This document shows, one piece after another, positions 16,897 to 24,879 of a DNA stretch of 64,000 nucleotides. The DNA lies in NCBI GenBank assembly GCA_046349435.1, contig JAXMCI010000008.1, forward strand, positions 62,001-126,000, in the 5' to 3' direction. The notes beneath the pieces are model-generated. The model did not search any database, had not been told where the DNA came from, and saw nothing but the letters and a program-made list of their open reading frames with translations. This DNA comes from JAXMCI01 sp046349435. GTDB lineage: Bacteria > Pseudomonadota > Alphaproteobacteria > Dongiales > Dongiaceae. Both the position numbers and the translations under genes were made by a program. How positions within the stretch are numbered: the first letter of the stretch is position 1; every line of letters begins with the position of its first letter.

Positions 16897-17021
16897 ACTC
16901 CCTCTCCCGCTTGCGGGCGAGGGTCGGGGTGAGGGTGGAGCCGCGGGCTCGGCCCTCACCCTCCCGTCGCTTCGCGACGGGCCCCCCCTCCCTTGCTCTC
17001 CCACTGCGTGGGCGAGGGGAT
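16897..17021. repeat. dispersed palindromic intergenic repeat, copy 2
   Basis: Same unit as 11440-11553: starts ACTCCCTCTCCCGCTTGCGG, inverted GAGGGTGGAG/CCCTCACC, GTCGCTTCGCGAC hairpin, ends GGGCGAGGGGA. It ends 7 bp before the first Y RNA-like gene. Confidence 0.75.
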
Positions 17022-17028
17022 CACTGCC

Positions 17029-17160
17029 GGCGCGGGCCGGAGCACGAGGGTTATCGTTCATAACGAGGCGGTCGCGGGTTCGAATCCCGCCGGGGCCGAG
17101 GGGCTCCGTAGCTCAGCCCGGTAGAGCACCAACGCCCTCGCGCACACCCACGCCCGCGCC
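17029..17160 (+). ncRNA. Y RNA (YrlA-type) 1, with circularly permuted tRNA mimic
   Basis: A 132-nt module. The ends pair perfectly: GGCGCGGGC (17029-17037) with GCCCGCGCC (17152-17160). An inner stem, GCACGAGGG (17042-17050) with CCCTCGCGC (17135-17143), has one A-C mismatch. TTATCG (17051) follows the inner 5' strand. Inside is a tRNA-like unit in permuted order. The T-arm is GCGGG-TTCGAAT-CCCGC (17074-17090). The acceptor-like stem CGGGGCC/GGCTCCG is capped by GAGG (17091-17108). The D-arm is TA-GCTC-AGCCCGGTA-GAGC-A (17109-17128). This matches bacterial YrlA RNAs, which bind Ro60 through the end stem and mimic tRNA with the rest. It lies between rtcB and the Ro60 gene. Confidence 0.85.
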
Positions 17161-17207
17161 ATGGTCCAGAGTGCGATCCTCCGCACGTTGCGCGAGGAGA
17201 CAATGCC

Positions 17208-17338
17208 GGCGCGGGCCGGCGCGCGAAGGTTATCGGGTCGGGACGGTCGCGGGTTCGAATCCCGCCGGCGCCGCAAGGCGCCGTGGCGAGACGGCACACG
17301 CATCCCGCAACACCTTTGCGCATACCCACGCCCGCGCC
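17208..17338 (+). ncRNA. Y RNA (YrlA-type) 2, with circularly permuted tRNA mimic
   Basis: A 131-nt module built like the first. The identical end stem is GGCGCGGGC (17208-17216) with GCCCGCGCC (17330-17338). The inner stem GCGCGAAGG (17221-17229) pairs with CCTTTGCGC (17313-17321), with one G-U. TTATCG is at 17230. The T-arm is identical (17249-17265). The acceptor-like stem CGGCGCC/GGCGCCG is 7 perfect bp closed by a GCAA tetraloop (17266-17283). The D-arm region (from 17284) is shorter and less tRNA-like than in copy 1. Stem base changes relative to copy 1 preserve pairing, which supports a functional RNA rather than chance. Confidence 0.85.
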
Positions 17339-17352
17339 GCCGCGATGGCCGC

Positions 17353-17455
17353 GCGCGGCGGGCCGGAGGAGCAGGGTTATCGGTCCTGGTGGGCTTCGAA
17401 ACCCACGCGGCGCTCTCGGGCGCCAGCAACCCTCTCCGCACCACGCCCGCCGCGC
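17353..17455 (+). ncRNA. Y RNA-like 3, shorter and lacking the D-arm
   Basis: A 103-nt module. The 11-bp perfect end stem is GCGCGGCGGGC (17353-17363) with GCCCGCCGCGC (17445-17455). The inner stem GGAG-C-AGGG (17368-17376) pairs with CCCTCTCC (17430-17437) around a bulged C. TTATCGG (17377) is at the same place as in copies 1 and 2. A T-arm-like hairpin GTGGG/CCCAC with TTCGAA in its loop (17389-17406) and a short capped helix GGCGC/GCGCC follow, but no D-arm. It ends 30 bp before the Ro60 start codon and could also act as that gene's leader. Confidence 0.65.
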
Positions 17456-17485
17456 CGGTCCCACCCCCCTTTGCAGGAGGACATC

Positions 17486-19087
17486 ATGGTCGACTATGCC
17501 CGCCTGTTCGCGCTGCGGCGCACGCCGCAGTCGGAGCCGATCCCCGGCACGGTGGCGAACGCCGCCGGGGGCCACGCCTTTCCCGTCGACGACTGGATCC
17601 GCTTCGACCGCTTCCTCGTGCTCGGCGCCGAGGGCGGCAGCTACTACGCCGGCGAGCGGGCGCTGACCCGCGACAACGCCGCCGCGGTGCTGCGCTGCAT
17701 CGCCGCCGACGGGGCGCGGGCGGTGGCGCGCATCGTCGCGATCAGCGAGAGCGGCCGGGCGCCGAAGAACGACCCGGCGCTGTTCGCGCTGGCGCTGGCG
17801 ATGGCGGCCGGCGACGCGGCGACGCGGGCGGCGGCCGGCGCCGCCCTGCCGCGGGTCGCCCGCACCGGCACGCACCTGTTCCGCTTCGCCGAGGCGGTGC
17901 AGGGGCAGCGCGGCTGGGGCCGCGGGCTGCGCCGGGCGGTGGCGCGCTGGTACCTGGCGCGGCCGGTCGACGAGCTCGCCTACCAGGCGGTCAAGTACCG
18001 GCAGCGCGAGGGCTGGAGCCACCGCGACCTGCTGCGGCTGGCCCACCCGCCGACCGACGAGCCGGCGCGGCGCGCGCTGTTCGACTGGGTCTGCCGCGGC
18101 ACGGTCGGCGACGCGACGCCGCGGCTGCTCGGCGCGGCCGAGGCGCTGGCCCGGGCCGGCGATGCCGGCGAGGCCGCGGCGCTGATCCGCGCGCACGGCC
18201 TGCCGCGCGAGGCGGTGCCGACGACGCTGCTGAACGAGCCGGCGGTATGGCTGGCGCTGCTCGAGCGGATGCCGGCGGGCGCGCTGGTGCGCAGCCTCGC
18301 CAAGCTGACCGCGATCGGCGTGCTGCCGCCGCTTGGCGCACCGGCCGGGCCGGCGCTCGAGCAGGTGCTGGCGGCGCTCGGCGACGCCGGGCGCATCGCC
18401 CGCGCGCGGCTGCACCCGCTGTCGCTGCTGGTCGCGCTGCGCACCTACGCCGAGGGCCAGGGCGACAAGGGCCGGCTGCGCTGGACGCCGGTGCCGGCGG
18501 TGGTGGACGCGCTGGAGGCGGCGTTCTACGCCGCCTTCCGCGCGGTCGAGCCGACCGGCCGGCGGCTGCTGCTGGCGCTCGACGTCTCGGGGTCGATGAG
18601 CTGGGGCCAGGTGGCGGGCGCGCCGCTGACCCCGCGCGAGGCCTCGGCGGCGCTGGCGCTGGTCACCGCGTCGACCGAGCGGCAGTGCGACATCCTCGGC
18701 TTCACCGCCGGAAGCATGGGCCGCAGCGGGATGTCGCCGCTGCGGCTGGCGCCCGGGATGCGGCTCGAGGACGCCGTGCAGGCGGTCTCCGGCCTGCCGT
18801 TCGGCGGCACCGACTGCGCGCTGCCGATGCTGCACGCGCTCGAGCGCGGCCTGGCGGTGGACGCCTTCGTGGTGCTCACCGACAGCGAGACCTGGGCCGG
18901 CGCAGTGCATCCGGTGCAGGCGCTGCGCCAGTACCGCGAGCGCACCGGCATCGCGGCGAAGCTGGTGGTGGTCGGCATGGTCGCCAACCGCTTCAGCATC
19001 GCCGACCCGGAGGATGCCGGCATGCTCGACGTGGTCGGGTTCGACAGCGCCGCCCCGGCGCTGATCGCCGACTTCATCCGGCAGTGA
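17486..19087 (+). CDS. rsr: TROVE/vWA protein, bacterial Ro60 (Rsr)
   Basis: This 533-residue orthologue of Ro60 is a ring of helical repeats that binds Y RNAs on its outer face and the 3' ends of misfolded or damaged RNAs in its central hole. Residues ~1-350 are the TROVE helices, with typical blocks such as LRCIAADGARAVARIV, DPALFALALA, and LAYQAVKYRQREGWSHRDLL. Residues ~355-533 are a von Willebrand A domain with an intact MIDAS motif DVSGSMS (Asp366, Ser368, Ser370) and TDSETW. Start is the ATG at 17486, 5 nt after AGGAGG. It lies directly downstream of the three Y RNA genes and rtcB, the arrangement expected of an RNA-repair operon. Confidence 0.93.
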   Translation: MVDYARLFALRRTPQSEPIPGTVANAAGGHAFPVDDWIRFDRFLVLGAEGGSYYAGERALTRDNAAAVLRCIAADGARAVARIVAISESGRAPKNDPALFALALAMAAGDAATRAAAGAALPRVARTGTHLFRFAEAVQGQRGWGRGLRRAVARWYLARPVDELAYQAVKYRQREGWSHRDLLRLAHPPTDEPARRALFDWVCRGTVGDATPRLLGAAEALARAGDAGEAAALIRAHGLPREAVPTTLLNEPAVWLALLERMPAGALVRSLAKLTAIGVLPPLGAPAGPALEQVLAALGDAGRIARARLHPLSLLVALRTYAEGQGDKGRLRWTPVPAVVDALEAAFYAAFRAVEPTGRRLLLALDVSGSMSWGQVAGAPLTPREASAALALVTASTERQCDILGFTAGSMGRSGMSPLRLAPGMRLEDAVQAVSGLPFGGTDCALPMLHALERGLAVDAFVVLTDSETWAGAVHPVQALRQYRERTGIAAKLVVVGMVANRFSIADPEDAGMLDVVGFDSAAPALIADFIRQ

Positions 19088-19232
19088 CGCCGCCCTCGCC
19101 CGCCCCGCGCGCCACCCGTGGGCGGGCGAGGCGGCGGGCCCGGCGGCGGCCTCCCCCTGATCGGGCCGCCGCCGGCGCGCCGGCTTCTCGGCCGGGCGCG
19201 GGACGTGGGATGATGCCGCGTCGGAGGAGGCC

Positions 19233-20213
19233 ATGGAGCTGATCGTCGAGCTGCGGACCGGGTCGCACCTGCACGGCACGGCGACGCCGGCCTCCGACCT
19301 CGACCTCAAGGCGGTCTACCTGCCGGCGGCGCGCGAGATCCTGCTGCAGCGGGTGCGGCCGTCGGTGAGCGAGAGCCGGCCCAAGGCGCCGGGCGAGCGC
19401 AACCGGCCGGACGACGTGGACCGCGAGGCCTACAGCCTGCAGCGCTATCTCGAGCTGCTGGCCGAGGGCCAGTCGATCGCCATCGACATGCTGTTCGCGC
19501 CGGACTGGGCGATGACCCGGCCGGCGGCGCCGCTGTGGCGCGAGATCCAGGCGCTGTCGGGCCGGCTGGTGACGCGGCGCGCCTCGTCCTTCCTGCGCTA
19601 TTGCCGGCAGCAGGCGAACAAGTACGGCATCAAGGGCTCGCGCGTCGCGGCGGCCCGCCAGGCGCTGGCGCTGCTGGCGGCGGCCGAGGCCGAGCACGGC
19701 ACGACGGCGCCGCTGGAGACGGTCGCCGCGGCGCTCGCCGGGCTCATCGCGCTGGAGCATGTCGCGCTGGTCGACCGGCCGATGCCGGGCGGCGTGACGA
19801 TCCGGCACCTCGAGGTCTGCGGCCGGCAGATCTCGTACCGTGCCTCGCTGAAGACGGCGCGCGAGGTGGTCGGGCGGCTGGTCGAGGCCTATGGCCAGCG
19901 GGCGCTGGAGGCCGAGCGCGACGCCGGCGTCGACTGGAAGGCGCTGGCTCATGCGGTGCGGGTCGGCCGCAGCGCGGTCGAGCTGCTCGGCACCGGCCGG
20001 ATCGCCTTTCCGCTGGCCTGCGCGCCGCGGCTGCGGGCGATCCGCGCCGGGGCCGTGCCCTATGCCGAGGTGGCGGCCGAGATCGAGCGGCTGCTGGCCG
20101 AGGTCGAGGCCGCGGCAGCGGCCTCGCCGCTGCCCGAGGCGCCAGATCCGGCGCTGATCGACGGGCTGGTGGAGCGTGCCTATCGCGCCCGGGTGATGGA
20201 GGACCGCAGGTGA
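19233..20213 (+). CDS. RlaP-like nucleotidyltransferase of the DNA polymerase beta superfamily
   Basis: This 326-residue protein has the nucleotidyltransferase core at the N-terminus: TGSHLHGTATPASDLDLKAVY, giving the Gly10-Ser11 pair and metal ligands Asp22 and Asp24. A helical C-terminal region follows (for example LAEGQSIAIDMLFAP). The core fits the predicted RNA-repair nucleotidyltransferases (RlaP/YcgL group) recurrently found next to RtcB. It presumably adds a nucleotide to RNA ends before or after ligation, but the reaction is unproven. It starts 145 bp after rsr with GGAGG in place. The stop overlaps the second nucleotidyltransferase (GTGA). Confidence 0.82.
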   Translation: MELIVELRTGSHLHGTATPASDLDLKAVYLPAAREILLQRVRPSVSESRPKAPGERNRPDDVDREAYSLQRYLELLAEGQSIAIDMLFAPDWAMTRPAAPLWREIQALSGRLVTRRASSFLRYCRQQANKYGIKGSRVAAARQALALLAAAEAEHGTTAPLETVAAALAGLIALEHVALVDRPMPGGVTIRHLEVCGRQISYRASLKTAREVVGRLVEAYGQRALEAERDAGVDWKALAHAVRVGRSAVELLGTGRIAFPLACAPRLRAIRAGAVPYAEVAAEIERLLAEVEAAAAASPLPEAPDPALIDGLVERAYRARVMEDRR

Positions 20214-21010
20214 GCGAGGGCCGCTTCGTGGACGCGGCGATCCGCCGGCGCATCGGCGATGCGCTGGACGCGATCGAGCGCGAGCACGCCGTGCGCATCC
20301 TGGTCGCCGTCGAGTCGGGCAGCCGGGCCTGGCGCTTCCCCTCGGTCGACAGCGACTACGACGTCCGCTTCGTCTACGTGCATCCGGCCGGCGCCTATCT
20401 CGCGGTCGAGCCGCCGCGCGACGTCATCGAGCGGCCGGTCGACGCGCTGCTCGATGTCGGCGGCTGGGACCTGCGCAAGGCGCTGCGGCTGGCGCTGCGC
20501 ACCAACGCGCCGCTGCTCGAGTGGCTGGCCTCGCCGGTGCGCTACCGCAGCGACGCGGCGGCGGAGGCCGCGCTGGCGTCGCTCGCCCGCGCCGCCTGCC
20601 GCCTGCCGGCGCTCGCCTACCACTATGACCGGCAGGCGCGCCGCAGCTGGGAGGAGATCCGGTCCGCCGGCGCCGCGGTCCGGCTCAAGGCCTATTGCTA
20701 CGCCCTGCGCTCGGCCCTGGCGCTGCTCTGGCTGCGCGAGCGCGCGGCGCCGCCGCCGATGGACCTGCCGGCCCTGCTGCAGGGGACCAGGCTGCCGCCG
20801 GCCGCGGGCGCGGCGATCGCGGCGCTGGTGACGCGCAAGGCGGCGGCCACCGAGCGCGAGCTCGGCCCGCGCGACGCGGCGCTGGACGGGCTGCTGGAGA
20901 CGATCCTGGCGGAGCCGGCGCCGCGGGTCGCACCGGCAGCGCCGGACCCGGCACTGGCCGCGCGCGCGGACGCGTTGCTCGCCGCGCTCGCCGGCTGGCC
21001 CGGGCGCTGA
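20210..21010 (+). CDS. second RlaP/YcgL-type nucleotidyltransferase
   Basis: This 266-residue protein starts from the GTG at 20210, which overlaps the upstream stop, so the two are translationally coupled. The motif VESGSRAWRFPSVDSDYDVR gives Gly37-Ser38 and metal ligands Asp49 and Asp51. The sequence FVYVHPAGAYL and the later LAYHYDRQARR match the conserved nucleotidyltransferase family (COG3541-like) assigned to RNA repair with RtcB. It is only distantly similar to its neighbour, so the pair is not a recent duplication and may act as a heteromer or on different ends. It is the last gene of the repair island. Confidence 0.85.
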   Translation: MSEGRFVDAAIRRRIGDALDAIEREHAVRILVAVESGSRAWRFPSVDSDYDVRFVYVHPAGAYLAVEPPRDVIERPVDALLDVGGWDLRKALRLALRTNAPLLEWLASPVRYRSDAAAEAALASLARAACRLPALAYHYDRQARRSWEEIRSAGAAVRLKAYCYALRSALALLWLRERAAPPPMDLPALLQGTRLPPAAGAAIAALVTRKAAATERELGPRDAALDGLLETILAEPAPRVAPAAPDPALAARADALLAALAGWPGR

Positions 21011-21017
21011 CCTCGTC

Positions 21018-21171
21018 GGCGGGCCGTGCCGACCTCGCCCTTCGATAGGCTGCTATGAAAATGGAAAGGGTATGGCGGCACGGCCGTGCCGACCTCGCCC
21101 TTCGACAAGCTCAGGACGAGGTTTGGGGGAGCGGGCGCGATCTCGGGGCCTCATCCTGAGCTTGTCGAAGG
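21018..21171. repeat. dispersed hairpin repeat (CCTTCGACAAGCTCAGGA family)
   Basis: Inverted arms CCTTCGACAAGCTCAGGACG (from 21099) and CCTCATCCTGAGCTTGTCGA (to 21171) match with one mismatch over 23 bp. A truncated direct copy of the left part (GCCGTGCCGACCTCGCCCTT) lies just upstream near 21025. A related element is at 51410-51482 and a half copy at 61148-61180. From here to 21366 I see no gene. Confidence 0.75.
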
Positions 21172-21366
21172 ATGAGGCTCGCACCGAGGTGCCGCGGGCT
21201 CCCTTCGCGGCCTTCGCGCCTTCGCGTGAGACAATCGTGCTGCGCCTGCCCCGCCGCCTGCGCCCGCCGGCGACACGCCGACACGCCCGCGTCTCCCCTC
21301 CGCGCATCCGGGCCCCGCGTGAGCCCTTGCGGGGCCCGAAGCCGGACGCCTTCAAGGTGGACCGTC

Positions 21367-22260
21367 TCAGCCCCGCGCCGCGCCCCTTCGCAACCTGTCC
21401 TCGCGCAGCACGACGTAGAGGCCGCTCGCCACGATGACGGCGGCACCGACCCAGGACCACAAATCGGGGAACTCGCGGAAGATCACCCAGCCGAGGATGG
21501 TGGCGCCGATCAGCTCGCCATAGCCGATCGGCGCGACGATGGCGGCGCGCGCGCCCTGGTAGGCCTTGATGACCAGGAAGTGGCCGAGGAAGCCCCACAG
21601 GCCGGCGGTGGCGAAGACCGCCGCGTCGGTCCAGCTGGCCGGCGCGCGGATCTCGCCGAACGGCAGCAGCAGGGTGGTGAGCGCCAGCCCGCCGAGGCCG
21701 GCCAGCGTGATCGAGACCGGCGCCGGGTCGGCCATCCCGACCTTGCGCGACATCACCTGGTAGAAGGCGTAGAACACCGCCTCGATCAGCACCAGCACGG
21801 CCCCCCACTGCACCGTGCCGACACCCGGCCGGACGATGATCAGCGCGCCGGCGAACCCCACCAGGATGGCGGCCCAGCGGCGCGGCCCGACCCGCTCGCC
21901 GAGCAGCGGCACGCCGAGCGCCGCCACCAGGATCGGCCCGATGAAGGTGAGCGCCGAGGCGGTCGGCAACGGAATCAGCACCAGCCCGAGGAAGTAGCAG
22001 CCCGACGCGCCGAACAGCAGCAGGGTGCGCAGGACCTGCAGGCGCGGCCGGGCGGTGCGGAACAGGGCGGTGCCCCAGCCCGGCAGGAAGACGATCAGGG
22101 CGTAGAGGCTGTGGCCGGCATAGCGCACCCACAGCACCTCGGGATAGGGATAGCGCAGCCCGATGTACTTCATGCTGGCATTGAGCATCGAGAAGAACAG
22201 CATGGCGCAGGCCATGCAGAGCACGGCGCCGCGGACGCTGTGGGGCTCGCTGCGGGTCAT
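21367..22260 (-). CDS. DMT-family (EamA) transporter
   Basis: This 297-residue protein has ten predicted membrane helices in two EamA repeats. The first repeat runs from AVLCMACAMLFFSMLNASMK to about residue 140. The second starts with WGAVLVLIEAVFYAFYQVMS near 158. The pattern is that of drug/metabolite exporters such as RarD/RhaT-like carriers. It lies 45 bp downstream of the amidase on the same strand, so the two may be one transcript and the carrier may export or import the amidase's substrate or product. The substrate is not predictable. Confidence 0.87.
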   Translation of the reverse strand: MTRSEPHSVRGAVLCMACAMLFFSMLNASMKYIGLRYPYPEVLWVRYAGHSLYALIVFLPGWGTALFRTARPRLQVLRTLLLFGASGCYFLGLVLIPLPTASALTFIGPILVAALGVPLLGERVGPRRWAAILVGFAGALIIVRPGVGTVQWGAVLVLIEAVFYAFYQVMSRKVGMADPAPVSITLAGLGGLALTTLLLPFGEIRAPASWTDAAVFATAGLWGFLGHFLVIKAYQGARAAIVAPIGYGELIGATILGWVIFREFPDLWSWVGAAVIVASGLYVVLREDRLRRGAARG

Positions 22261-22305
22261 CGGGGTGCCGCGCGCGGCGCCGTCGCCGCCGGGAGACGCC
22301 GGCGG

Positions 22306-23748
22306 TCAGATCGACGGCTTCACCTGGCGCCAGGGCCGGGCGCGCTCGTAGTCGGCGGCGGCGCGGAAGACCGACACGTCGTCGTAGGTGCGGCCGACCA
22401 GCTGCAGGCCGGTGGGCAGGCCGGCCTTCGAGAAGCCGCTCGGCACGGTCGCCGCCGGGCACTCCGCCATCAGGTTGAAGGGGTAGCAGAGCTGCCACTG
22501 GACGTAGATGTCGCCCGGCCGGTTCGAGACCGTGAGCGGCTTGCCGTTGATGCGGAAGTCGGTGCGCTCGACATCATGATTCGCGGGCAGGCCGGGCGCC
22601 GCCGTGGTCGGCGTCACCAGCAGGTCGTAGCGCTCGAACAGCGCGCCCAGCGCGCGGTACATCTCGCCCCGCGCCAGCTGCGCCTTGTAGTAGCGCTCGG
22701 CGCTCATGCGCTGGCCGCGCTCCAGCAGCTCGCGCACGAAGCCGTCCATCTCGAAGCGCCAGCGCGGATAGAGATGGCCGGAGAGCGCCCAGAAGGCGCC
22801 CTCCCACAGGGTCAGCCAGGTGTCGAGCGTGCCGAAGTTCCAGCCGAGATCGACCTCCTCGACCTTGCAGCCGAGGCTCTTGAAGACCTTGAGCGCCTCG
22901 CGGGTGTTCTTCTGCACCTCCTCGTCGACCTCGTAGTAGCCGAGGTCCATCGAGAAGGCGATCTTCCAGCCCTTGATCCGCTCCAGCCGCGCCGGGATCT
23001 CGAGCTTCGGGCGCAGCGAGCAGGCATCGTCGGGATGCGGCCCGGCCATGACGTTCTGCATCAGGGCGGCGTCGCCGACGCTGCGCGTCATCGGCCCGAA
23101 ATGGATCAGGCTCTCGCGCGCCACCGTGTGGTCAGTCGGGTTGCGGCCGAAGGGCGGCTTGTAGCCGAAGATGCCGCAGCAGGAGCTCGGGATCCGGATC
23201 GAGCCGCCGCCGTCGCTGCCGTCGGCCAGCGTCGTCATCCCCGCGGCCACCGCCGCGCCGGCGCCGCCCGAGGAGCCGCCCGGCGTGTAGTCGAGGTTCC
23301 AGGGGTTGCGGCTGATGCCCCAGAGCGCGCTGTGGGTGTGCGGCGCGTAGGCCAGCTCCGGCGTGGTGGTGCGGGCGAACATGATCGCCCCGGCGCCGAG
23401 CAGCCGCTCGACGGTGGGCGCCGAGTGGTCGGAGATGTGTTCCTTGTAGATGTAGGAGCCGCCGGTGGTCCGCTCCCCCTTCACCTGGTGGAAGTCCTTG
23501 ATGACGATCGGCACGCCCTCGAGCGGGCGCAGCCGGTCGCCGCCGCGGGCCCAGGCGCGCTCCGCCTTGCGCGCCTGGTCGAGCGCGCGGTCGTAGTAGG
23601 TGTCGGCATAGGCGTTGACCTTGGGGTTGACCGCCTCGGAGCGGGCGATCACCGCCCGCATCAGCTCGACCGGCGACAGCTTGCGCGCCCGGAAGGCGGC
23701 GAGCGCCTCGGTCGCCGTGATGTAGCTGAGATCCTCGCCATAGGCCAT
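22306..23748 (-). CDS. amidase (amidase signature family)
   Basis: This 480-residue enzyme hydrolyses amides with a Ser-cisSer-Lys triad, all visible: Lys84 in VIKDFHQVKG, the cis-Ser in DYTPGGSSGGAGAAVAAG (about 154-170) and the nucleophile Ser183 in GSDGGGSIRIPSS. Full family length and no signal peptide, so cytoplasmic. The typical YKPPFGRNP block follows the nucleophile. The neighbours (DMT carrier, dipeptidase, hydantoinase genes, peptide ABC transporter) point to use of amide-linked nitrogen compounds. The dipeptidase gene is divergent, with 150 bp between the start codons. Confidence 0.9.
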   Translation of the reverse strand: MAYGEDLSYITATEALAAFRARKLSPVELMRAVIARSEAVNPKVNAYADTYYDRALDQARKAERAWARGGDRLRPLEGVPIVIKDFHQVKGERTTGGSYIYKEHISDHSAPTVERLLGAGAIMFARTTTPELAYAPHTHSALWGISRNPWNLDYTPGGSSGGAGAAVAAGMTTLADGSDGGGSIRIPSSCCGIFGYKPPFGRNPTDHTVARESLIHFGPMTRSVGDAALMQNVMAGPHPDDACSLRPKLEIPARLERIKGWKIAFSMDLGYYEVDEEVQKNTREALKVFKSLGCKVEEVDLGWNFGTLDTWLTLWEGAFWALSGHLYPRWRFEMDGFVRELLERGQRMSAERYYKAQLARGEMYRALGALFERYDLLVTPTTAAPGLPANHDVERTDFRINGKPLTVSNRPGDIYVQWQLCYPFNLMAECPAATVPSGFSKAGLPTGLQLVGRTYDDVSVFRAAADYERARPWRQVKPSI

Positions 23749-23898
23749 TCCCGCACTCCCCTGACGCAGCCGCCCCGACCCTCATGCCGAGGGCGAGCGG
23801 GGCAGGCTAGGACCTCGCGCCGGCGGCGGCAATGGGGCCCTTGGTCGGCGCCCCGGGCGGGTGCTACGGTGGCCGCCCCCTGGGGGAGAGGAGAGGGC

Positions 23899-24879
23899 AT
23901 GGCGGGGTCGCTGCACGACGAGGCGATCGTCATCGACGGGCTGATCATCAGCAACTTCAGCCGCGCCGTGTTCGCCGACATGCGGCGCGGCGGGCTGACC
24001 GCGGCCAACTGCACCTGCGCCGTCTGGGAGAACTTCCGCGGCGCGACGGACAACCTGGCGCGCTGGCAGCGCTGGTTCGCCGAGAACGACGACCTGATCC
24101 TGCAAGTCCGCAGCACCGCGGACATCCTGCGGGCCAAGCGCGAGGGCCGCACCGGCGTCATCCTGGGCTGGCAGAACCTGGCGGCGATCGAGGACCGCAT
24201 CGAGCATCTCGGCCTCTTCAAGGCGCTCGGCGTCGGCGTCATGCAGATCGCCTACAACACCCAGAACCTGGTCGGCAGCGGCTGCTACGAGAGCCGCGAC
24301 GGCGGCCTCTCCGATTTCGGCCGCGAGGTGATCCACGAGATGAACCGGCTCGGCATCCTCTGCGACCTGTCGCATGTCGGCAGCCGCACCAGCGAGGAGG
24401 TGATCCGGCACTCGAGGAGGCCGGTCGCCTACACCCACGTCCTGCCGGCCGGCCTCAAGGCCCATCCGCGCAACAAGACCGACGACGAGCTGCGCTTCAT
24501 CGCCGACCATGGCGGCTTCGTCGGCGTCACCATGTTCCCGCCCTTCCTGGCGCAGGGCGGCGCCGCCACGGTCGACGACTTCGTCGCCGCCATCGAGTAC
24601 GTGATCGACCGGATCGGCAGCGAGCGGGTCGGCATCGGCACCGACTTCACCCAGGACCAGGACGCCGCCTTCTTCGAGTATCTCTGCCGCGACAAGGGGG
24701 TCGGGCGCTGGCTGACGCGCTTCGGCGAGGTGATCAACCCGGCCGGGCTGCGCACCATCGGCGACTTCCCCAACCTGACCCGGGCGATGGAGCGGCGCGG
24801 CTGGCCGGAGGCGCGCATCCTGGGGGTGATCGGCGGCAACTGGCTGAGGTTCCTCGGCGAGGCCTGGGGAGAATCGTGA
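23899..24879 (+). CDS. membrane dipeptidase-like metallopeptidase (M19)
   Basis: This 326-residue amidohydrolase-fold protein resembles renal-type dipeptidases, which split dipeptides with a two-zinc site. It shows the M19 blocks VIDGLIISNF, GVILGWQNLAAIED, GVGVMQIAYNTQNLVGSG, LCDLSHVGSRTSEEVI (metal His), THVLPAGLKAHPRNKTD, VGVTMFPPFLAQ, and GIGTDFTQDQD. The family DxHxD start is changed here (ViDGLIISN, no His), so one metal ligand may be replaced and activity is uncertain. Start is the ATG at 23899 after GGAGAGGAGAGG. It overlaps the next start by one base and heads the operon to hyuB. Confidence 0.85.
   Translation: MAGSLHDEAIVIDGLIISNFSRAVFADMRRGGLTAANCTCAVWENFRGATDNLARWQRWFAENDDLILQVRSTADILRAKREGRTGVILGWQNLAAIEDRIEHLGLFKALGVGVMQIAYNTQNLVGSGCYESRDGGLSDFGREVIHEMNRLGILCDLSHVGSRTSEEVIRHSRRPVAYTHVLPAGLKAHPRNKTDDELRFIADHGGFVGVTMFPPFLAQGGAATVDDFVAAIEYVIDRIGSERVGIGTDFTQDQDAAFFEYLCRDKGVGRWLTRFGEVINPAGLRTIGDFPNLTRAMERRGWPEARILGVIGGNWLRFLGEAWGES

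Noticed and set aside
17101..17135. A normal tRNA gene starting at GGCTCCGTAGCTCAGCCCGG
   Set aside because: The D-arm and acceptor strand are real tRNA-like parts, but no anticodon arm, T-arm or 3' acceptor follows. The matching T-arm lies upstream, which means a permuted mimic.
17161..17486. Protein-coding frames running through the Y RNA region into rsr
   Set aside because: They cross three paired-stem modules with tRNA-like arms. The conserved TROVE sequence begins only after the ATG at 17486 with AGGAGG before it.
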